A DNA stretch of 7,125 bases from an uncultured Alphaproteobacteria bacterium. GTDB lineage: Bacteria; Pseudomonadota; Alphaproteobacteria; Reyranellales; Reyranellaceae. The first letter of the stretch is position 1. Every line of letters begins with the position of its first letter. Location: NCBI GenBank assembly GCA_903929895.1, contig CAIYWM010000878.1, forward strand, positions 1 to 7,125, in the 5' to 3' direction. This document shows positions 5,501-7,125 of this stretch, in pieces. A model generated the notes under the pieces. That model had not been told where the DNA came from. It searched no databases and saw nothing but the letters and a program-made list of their open reading frames with translations. The translations under genes were made by a program, and so were the position numbers.

Positions 5501-6543
5501 CAGGCGCCTGCTTCGATCACCATTTTCGCCAGATCGACCATGCGGCAGACATAGCCGACCTCGTTGTCGTACCAGGCATAGACCTTGAGCAACGTGCCGT
5601 CGGTCACCATTGTGCTGGGGGCGTCGACGATCGAGCTGCGCGTGTCGTTGCAATAGTCCGCCGACACGAGAGGCCGCGTCTCGTAGCCCAGGATGCCGGC
5701 CAGCGGACCCTTGGCAGCCTCGTGAAAGAGCGCGTTGACCTCGGCTTCAGTGGTCGAGCGCTTCAGTTCGAACACGCAGTCGGTCAGGCTGGCGTTGAGG
5801 ACCGGCGCGCGGACGGCGTGGCCGTTCAGCTTTCCTTTCAGTTCAGGATAGATGACCGTGATCGCGGTGGCGCTGCCGGTGGTCGTCGGCTGCAGCGACA
5901 GCATGGCCGAGCGCGCGCGGCGCAGGTCCTTGTGCGGTGCATCGACGACGACGTTGGTGTTGGTCGGGGCATGGATCGTCGTGATCTGGCCATGCCGGAT
6001 GCCGATCGATTCGTGCACGACCTTGACCACGGGTGCGAGGCAGTTGGTGGTGCAGGAAGCCGCCGTCAGGAGGTGATGACGCTCGGGCTCGTAGAGATGG
6101 TCGTTGACGCCGACCACGATGTTCAGCGCCCGATCGTCCTTGACGGGCGCCGCCACGATCACCTTCTTCACGCCGCGATCGAAGTAGGCCTGCAGCTGCT
6201 CCGGCTTCAGGAACTTGCCTGTGCACTCGAGCACCATCTCGCAGCCGAGGTCGCCCCAGGCGACGTCCCCCGGCGACGCGGCGGCGCTGAAGCCCAGATA
6301 GGTGCCGCCGACCGCCAGGCCGCGCTCGCCGTCGAGTTCGAAGGAGGTGTGCCAGCGGCCGTGCATGCTGTCGAACTCGAGAAGATGCGCGGTGGCGGCC
6401 GCACCGCCCTTGATCTCGTTGACGTGGATGACCTCGAGGCGGTTGTCGCGCCGAGGATCATCCAGTGGACGCTGCACGCCGCCGAACGCAGCCCGAAGGG
6501 CGAGGCGGCCCATGCGCCCCATCCCGTTGATTCCGACTTTCAT
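5500..6543 (-). CDS. gapdh: ArsJ-associated glyceraldehyde-3-phosphate dehydrogenase
   Basis: A 347-residue cytosolic GAPDH. With arsenate as the acyl acceptor it forms 1-arseno-3-phosphoglycerate, the substrate of ArsJ encoded next to it. The Rossmann motif [10 protein letters not shown] is at residues 4-13, the catalytic cysteine C164 lies in ASCTTNC (162-168), the catalytic histidine is H191 in [10 protein letters not shown], and the nicotinamide-side WYDNEVGY is at 324-331. The cofactor-selecting loop after the second strand reads HVNEIKGG (40-47), with Glu where housekeeping NAD enzymes have Asp. This and the HAPTNTN segment (E. coli GapA has HATTATQ) fit the ars-specific branch and not glycolytic GapA. 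The start at 6541-6543 has AGGA at 6550-6553, 6 bases upstream. Only 16 bp separate it from arsC. No gene for phosphoglycerate kinase or another glycolytic enzyme is nearby, which also argues for the arsenic role. Confidence 0.94.
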   Translation of the reverse strand: MKVGINGMGRMGRLALRAAFGGVQRPLDDPRRDNRLEVIHVNEIKGGAAATAHLLEFDSMHGRWHTSFELDGERGLAVGGTYLGFSAAASPGDVAWGDLGCEMVLECTGKFLKPEQLQAYFDRGVKKVIVAAPVKDDRALNIVVGVNDHLYEPERHHLLTAASCTTNCLAPVVKVVHESIGIRHGQITTIHAPTNTNVVVDAPHKDLRRARSAMLSLQPTTTGSATAITVIYPELKGKLNGHAVRAPVLNASLTDCVFELKRSTTEAEVNALFHEAAKGPLAGILGYETRPLVSADYCNDTRSSIVDAPSTMVTDGTLLKVYAWYDNEVGYVCRMVDLAKMVIEAGA

Positions 6544-6559
6544 GACCTGTCCTGTCTGC

Positions 6560-7066
6560 TCACGCCGGTGCTTTGGCAGAGTCGCCGATCTCGTCGAGAC
6601 GCTTCTTGAGCGCCATCCGGTCGAGCGACGCATAGGGAAGGTTGACGAAGATCTCCAGGCGCCGGCGGATCATGCCGTAGAGTTCGTTGATCATGGTGGC
6701 GCGCTCCACCTCCGATCCCATGAACTTCGCGGGATCGGGCAGCGGCCAGGCGCCGGTGACGGGCCGCTCGCCGAAGTCCGGGCATTGCTGGCCCTGCAGC
6801 ACGTCGCAGAGCGTGATGACGAAATCCATGCGCGGGGCGTTCGGTCCGGTGAACTCGTCCCACGACTTGCTGCGCAACCGCTGGACGTCGTGACCGAGGG
6901 CTCGAAGCTTGGCGAGCACCTCCGCCATCGGCTGTCCCGCCGGATCGGAGCCGGCGGAGTAGGCGTTGAACTTGCCCTTCCCCACCTGCTCGAGGATCGC
7001 CTCGGCCATGATCGATCGGGCGGAGTTGTGCGTGCACAGGAAAAGGACGTTGAAGGCGGGGGTCAT
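6560..7066 (-). CDS. arsC: Arsenate reductase, low-molecular-weight phosphatase type
   Basis: Reduces arsenate to arsenite in the cytosol. The 168-residue protein has the LMW tyrosine phosphatase P-loop near its start, C11-THNSA-R17 (CX5R). Two further cysteines, C87 in VITLCDVL and C95 in GQQCPDF, match the relay triad of thioredoxin-coupled ArsC (S. aureus C10, C82, C89), although the C87-C95 spacing is one residue longer. D111 in WPLPDPA is the conserved general acid. It is therefore an arsenate reductase and not a plain phosphatase; whether thioredoxin or glutaredoxin recycles it cannot be told. GAPDH follows after 16 bp. The ATG at 7064-7066 has a weak GAGG 5 bases upstream, but the frame stays open to the window edge, with codons resembling an ArsR tail. 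The gene may therefore be the C-terminal half of an ArsR-ArsC fusion, and the listed start is provisional. Confidence 0.9.
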   Translation of the reverse strand: MTPAFNVLFLCTHNSARSIMAEAILEQVGKGKFNAYSAGSDPAGQPMAEVLAKLRALGHDVQRLRSKSWDEFTGPNAPRMDFVITLCDVLQGQQCPDFGERPVTGAWPLPDPAKFMGSEVERATMINELYGMIRRRLEIFVNLPYASLDRMALKKRLDEIGDSAKAPA

Positions 7067-7125
7067 GTGAACCTCGGGTTGATCCTCGGGGAGGAGTCGC
7101 GCCAGGTCGCCACAGAGGTCCGGTC
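7067..7125 (-). CDS. Possible C-terminal end of an ArsR-type regulator, in frame with arsC
   Basis: Only 19 whole codons are visible. Read in the arsC frame they give PDLCGDLARLLPEDQPEVH, directly followed by the arsC ATG with no stop between. The PDLC segment, preceded by a partial codon ending GA that could be Arg, recalls the CCGGRPELC-like tail of many alphaproteobacterial ArsR proteins. ArsR-ArsC fusions are known from protein databases. An alternative frame gives [20 protein letters not shown] and then a TGA overlapping the arsC ATG (ATGA); its third codon positions are even richer in GC, so it cannot be excluded. The choice rests on 59 bases and memory of the motif. Confidence 0.4.

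Noticed and set aside
3047..5554. 835-codon open frame on the plus strand
   Set aside because: It lies antisense to arsA and arsJ across their junction. The product is a low-complexity Arg/Gln/Glu/His-rich sequence with no fold signal, as expected from the reverse of GC-rich codons.
5722..6609. 295-codon plus-strand frame opposite GAPDH
   Set aside because: It is antisense to a well-conserved gene; the product is Asp/Arg/Val-rich without motifs. A shadow of GC-rich coding sequence.

Overview
The window is a GC-rich stretch, typical of a high-GC proteobacterium (most likely an alphaproteobacterium; this is inferred from base composition, gene style and the ArsR/ArsC types, not from a marker gene). 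It is almost wholly occupied by one arsenic-resistance island. All real genes are on the minus strand, so transcription runs from the right edge (7125) to the left edge (1), with short gaps or 1-base overlaps between genes. No tRNA, rRNA, IS element, transposase or CRISPR array was seen.

Right-hand block, in transcription order: a few codons that look like the tail of an ArsR regulator and are in frame with the next gene; a low-molecular-weight-phosphatase-type arsenate reductase (arsC, 6560-7066); an ArsJ-associated glyceraldehyde-3-phosphate dehydrogenase (5500-6543); the MFS exporter ArsJ (4262-5500), whose start codon shares a base with the GAPDH stop; a two-domain ArsA ATPase (2393-4162); and an unrecognised 97-residue histidine-rich protein (1990-2283). 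This block handles arsenate in two ways. ArsC reduces it to arsenite. GAPDH plus ArsJ convert it to 1-arseno-3-phosphoglycerate and export that. ArsA normally powers an arsenite channel (ArsB or Acr3), but neither a channel nor the ArsD chaperone lies in this window.

Left-hand block: an AT-rich gap (1910-1989) holds a good promoter and a 22-bp dyad that looks like an ArsR operator. It drives a second regulator, arsR (1589-1909), whose predicted transcript starts at or next to its own ATG. ArsR is followed by a flavoprotein monooxygenase-like enzyme with a cysteine-pair tail (173-1531). An MFS transporter (1-173, truncated by the window edge) follows with a 1-base stop/start overlap. This looks like a separately regulated redox-plus-efflux cassette for an arsenical, with the exact substrate unknown.

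Most component families are known. The points most worth a second look are the apparent in-frame ArsR-ArsC joint at the right edge, the ArsA without a visible channel or ArsD next to ArsJ, the His-rich small protein between arsA and arsR, the cysteine tail of the flavoprotein, and the leaderless-looking arsR with its operator.
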